From Falciphora oryzae (taxonomy: Eukaryota > Ascomycota > Sordariomycetes > Magnaporthales > Magnaporthaceae): a stretch of DNA of 64,000 nt. The notes beneath the pieces are model-generated. The model did not search any database and was not told the origin of the DNA. It was given only the letters and a program-made list of their open reading frames with translations. A program made the position numbers and the translations under genes. The stretch is taken from positions 1,462,438 to 1,526,437 of the forward strand of contig JNVV01000006.1 in NCBI GenBank assembly GCA_000733355.1, written 5' to 3'. The stretch's first letter is position 1; each line of letters starts with the position of its first letter. Below are positions 60,596-64,000 of the stretch, piece after piece.

Positions 60596-61872
60596 TACGA
60601 CTTATACGACCCATCCCACGGCGTCGCTCACCGCGCCGTCCGTTTCAACCAACATTCGCGAGATCGACGTTGACGGGACACATTCTTTACCCACCTATCT
60701 CTACAATACGCTGGACTATCATGTTTTACAAAGGACTCGGCAGTATCGGAGTTATGAGGTTGGACGGGCGCCTAATCGCGGGTTCACTGGCGTTTTGTTC
60801 TGGTGTCTTTCGGTTGCTTTCCTTTGCCCGGTTACGTTCAATTTTCTTTTATTCTTTTCTTCTCATTCTTATCAACATTTCTCCCGTTCCTTTCTCATAG
60901 GTCAAGAAAAAATGGGTGGAAGAGCGTTCTCCGGGATTTGTAACAATACACTTTTCTTCCCCTTCATTTCATTTCTTTTACGACTGGGCACGGTGTCACT
61001 GGTCCTTTTAGCCCACAAGCTCTATCATCGCCACTCTGGAAACACATACACGGATATGGAAGACGTTTACGTCAGGGAACTGGGAACATCAGCATGGACG
61101 GAGTATGGCGGGTAATTGTAAGGAATAATCCCGGGACGAGCAATGTTCCTGTGCGCGGTGATGGTGGTTAATGGGAGAAGACCGGGCGGTCGAACCGGCG
61201 GTGAACAAGACGAATATGGAAAGGGGTTCCTGGGCTTCGATGGATGACTAGTCTATTGGACACATACAGACGGAGCATTCATCTGCTTTACTTCGGCGGC
61301 GTGCCTGTGACAAGCAGTGACTGATGCCCTGGGCTTCCATGAGGCTTCATCGCCCACCATGGGGATCTCTCGACAGGGTGTGATCGCGGGTCAGGGGGCT
61401 GCCAAGCATGGCTGGTCATGCCCTAGGTTCAGCGAGAGTGTCGCCGGTTGAGATATTAATTCTGGTTGAAACAGGCGAAGAGACTTTGTCCATCCGTCCA
61501 GGCTGACGGGCCAAGTCGTGTGACCCCGAGGCGGCCAAGCCCATGCGTTGCGGGGTGCCTAATGGATGGGGCACCCGATGTTCCATTGGCGTGTGGTGTG
61601 GCCCTTGGAGCATGCATCCGGATGGAAACGGGTCCCCTCGATCGGCAAGGCCCCACTCGTGCTGAAAATAGGTGGGTCCGAGCCTCGGCAGCGCCACGCG
61701 GTATGTCATCCTATTTGCGGGTTGCACCAGCCACACCCGACAATGCGTCTTTGTGTGTTTTTTTGAATGTTGGAGAAGCGAGAAAAGTCACAGAAGCTCG
61801 ATCACCCCAACTCCGTCGGCCTACCTACGGCTCCCGCCCTGACGAGCCATCACGGCTCCTATCGCGCCCATC
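60596..61872. other. intergenic region before the PWI/SR gene
   Basis: The 3' flank of the small helical protein gene and upstream region of the PWI protein gene. Several ORFs are present but have no convincing content. No other gene is seen. Confidence 0.45.
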
Positions 61873-63717
61873 ATGGCGACCGGAGTGGATGCTAAACTGC
61901 TCAAGGCGACCAAGTTTCCGCCCGAGTTCAACCAGAAGGTGGACATGCGCAAGGTCAACCTGCAGGTGATGAAGAAGTGAGTTCGCGATGCCCAGCTGCG
62001 TCGTTCCCAAGGTTCCGCTGACACGCCCGTAAAGATGGATCACCGGTAGGATCTCCGAGATTCTCGCCAACGAAGACGACGTCGTTATCGAGCTTTGCTC
62101 CAACCTGATTGAGGACAACCGATTCGTAGGTTCTGCCGCCGTCAAACCTTCATTTTTCTACACCTGTCCTTCTTCTGACGACTCGCACGTATCACAGCCC
62201 GACATCAAAAGCATTCAGATCCAGCTCACTGGGTTCCTCGACAAAGATACTCCTGCGTTCTGTAAGGAGCTATGGGATCTCTGCCTGAGCGCCCAGGCGA
62301 GCCCTCAAGGTGTCCCTAAGGAGCTTCTCGAAGCGAAGAAGCGGGAGCTACTACAGGAGAAGGTATGGTCCCGATTGGCTCCGACGCTCTAGGATACTTC
62401 CGCATCACAGAATAGAAGATACGGCTGCTAACAAAAGAGCATCGGTCTTTGACAGATTGAAGCCGAGAAAGCGGCCGAAAAGGCAGCCGAGGAAGCTCGA
62501 CAGAGACGCGAGGCACTGGCCGGTCGAGACCGTGGTAGTCGGGGTGAGGGTCGTTTTGATAGCTGGCGCGGTGGCGGCGGCCGTGGGCGCGGTGGAGGGT
62601 TCGGTGACAGGGACTTCGGAAGACGTGGAGGAGCGGGCCGTGGGAGAGATCGATCTCGATCGCCGCCTGGCCGTGGCGGCGGAGACTCGTACCGCGCCCC
62701 TCCCCGCGACATCTACGTTCCGCGGGGCCGACAGGGAGGACCTGGAGGAAGACGTGGAGATGCACGGCGCAGACCCCCTAGCCGGTCGGCGTCGGCTGAC
62801 TCTGGAAGCTCTCGGTCCTCGTCCCGCAGTGATAGTGTAGCAAGTGGCCGCCGCTCCGTGTCTCGGTCGCGGTCGCCGCCACGTCGGCGCCGAGAGGCCG
62901 AGCCGCGGTATCGAGGGGCGCGGAAGCGGTCTCGCTCGGCAGGACGGTCCTTCCGATCGCGTCGTCGCTCCTCATCCGGAGAGGGCAGTTCTCGGTCTCC
63001 ATCCCCCAAGCGCCGCCGTCGGCCTCGCTCGCGGAGCAAGTCAGGCGATCGGCACCGGGGCCGCTCCAGGTCCATCTCATCATCATCGTCAGACCGCCGT
63101 TCGGCCTCGCGCAGCCCGAAGCCGACACGCCGATCCGCCCGTGCCGGTGCGAGCCGTAGCCCTTCTCCCGATGACAGTCGCAGGTCCCGGCGGAGTGGAA
63201 GGAGAGCGCGGTCGTTGACACGCAGCAGCAGCCCGGCTGGTGCTCGGGATGGCAGACGTCGTCGCCCACAGAGCCGGCAACGCTCGCGCAGCCGCAGCCG
63301 CGGCCGGCGACGAAGCCCTGGCCGGAGTCGAGACCGTAGTCGTGGCGGCTCACGGCATGGCCGGCATGGTCCGAGTGGAAAGAAACGCCATAGTCCCTCG
63401 GTTTCACCCCCGAGACAGCCGCGAGACACTTCAGCTGATGCTTCTCGAGCTAAAGACAGGCGACCGCAACTGCCCGCCGGCGAAGCTCCTGCCGCTGCCT
63501 CGAGCTCGCCAACAAAGGTCGGCCTCTCACCCGAATAAGCTTTTTGAAGTGCTAGGAGAGCCTCTAAGCTGATGCGGAATCCTTTTTTGGTGCTTTGCCA
63601 CGCTTGCAGGCTACGACGACCGAGGAACAAGCAGCGAATCTTCAGCGAGAGAAGGAACTCAAGGAGAGAATCATGAAGATGAGGAGATCCTCGAAGAGCG
63701 GCCCCAGCAATGCATAA
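61873..63717 (+). CDS. PWI-domain, Arg/Ser-rich splicing factor (SRRM1-like)
   Basis: Five exons: 61873-61976, 62035-62125, 62198-62362, 62456-63517 and 63610-63717, for 509 residues. The N terminus MATGVDAKLLKATKFPPEFN leads into a PWI domain (about 20-110) with the signature Lys-Trp-Ile split by intron 1 (VMKKWITGRISEILANEDD) and IELCSNLIEDNRFPDIKSIQ. After a charged helix (IEAEKAAEKAAEEARQRREA) comes an RGG-like stretch and about 270 residues of Arg/Ser, Ser/Arg-Ser and Ser-Pro repeats. The last exon codes for a conserved-looking helix, LQREKELKERIMKMRR. SRRM1 proteins bind RNA through PWI and act as nuclear splicing co-activators. The RS region may be phosphorylated by SR kinases (family knowledge). 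Confidence 0.92.
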
Positions 63718-64000
63718 GGCTAACCCATGCTTTGAAGCATCAAAAGCCACGCACCCGTCCACCACCGCGTTCCCTCTCTCTACTTCCTTCCCTTATCTGA
63801 AGGGTGGGTCGGGAATGTCTCTGCTCTCTGCTCGCCGGCCTCTCTCCAGACAGGTATCACAGTCCAGTCAACGCGATGTATCAGGGCACCAGGTTCTATC
63901 TTTCACGGCTACAGAGATAGCCGCACGCTCACATGAAGTCCTCCGGGTGGTATAGAGGCCATCATACATGACTTGCACTTCACAAAATAACGCGCTGTTC
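63718..64000. other. 3' flank of the PWI/SR gene
   Basis: About 280 bp of 3' flank running to the window edge. No further gene is visible. Confidence 0.5.

Overview
The window is nuclear DNA of a filamentous ascomycete, most likely a Sordariomycete. Genes are GC-rich at third codon positions and carry short introns (about 50-200 bp, one up to 208 bp) with GTRNGY-type donors and YAG or AAG acceptors. Most protein families seen are typical of Pezizomycotina: a fungal Zn(II)2Cys6 regulator, a dipeptidyl peptidase V-type enzyme, a Crt10 protein, an EAF6 subunit and a fungal frizzled/cAR-like 7TM protein. No bacterial-style operons, tRNA or rRNA genes, CRISPR arrays or intact transposons were found. 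One scaffold gap of 75 N lies at 58667-58741.

The layout is strongly uneven. Positions 1-32947 hold only three convincing genes: a TauD/TfdA dioxygenase (5515-6860, minus), a large Zn2Cys6 transcription factor with six exons (9622-12639, minus) and a single-exon protein kinase-like gene (20659-22503, plus). The rest of that half is intergenic DNA with long A/T homopolymers, TACCTAGGTA-rich tracts and shadow ORFs. Two very long intergenic blocks, 8.0 kb and 10.4 kb, sit upstream of regulator-type genes (transcription factor/kinase and 7TM receptor).

Positions 32948-64000 are gene-dense, with fourteen genes: a 7TM receptor-like protein, a membrane-anchored GH5 glycosidase, CRT10, a coiled-coil protein with five 25-residue repeats, a DPP V-like serine peptidase, EAF6 (NuA4 subunit), a disordered fungal protein, ribosomal protein eL42, a Pcd1-type Nudix hydrolase, a CTR copper transporter, 3-hydroxyanthranilate dioxygenase (BNA1), a FAHD1-type hydrolase, a small helical protein of unknown role and a PWI/SR-rich splicing factor. 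These are mostly housekeeping genes with no shared pathway. Some themes recur: tryptophan-to-NAD synthesis (BNA1), CoA/nucleotide clean-up (Nudix), acylpyruvate hydrolysis (FAHD1), RNR/chromatin control (CRT10, EAF6) and RNA processing (PWI protein).

Exon models were built by hand from splice consensus, reading phase and remembered family sequence patterns. Every multi-exon model sums to a whole number of codons. No search was run, so family names rest on motif recognition. The best candidates for something undescribed are the 25-residue-repeat coiled-coil protein, the regulator with its zinc cluster in mid-protein, and the contents of the long gene-poor blocks.
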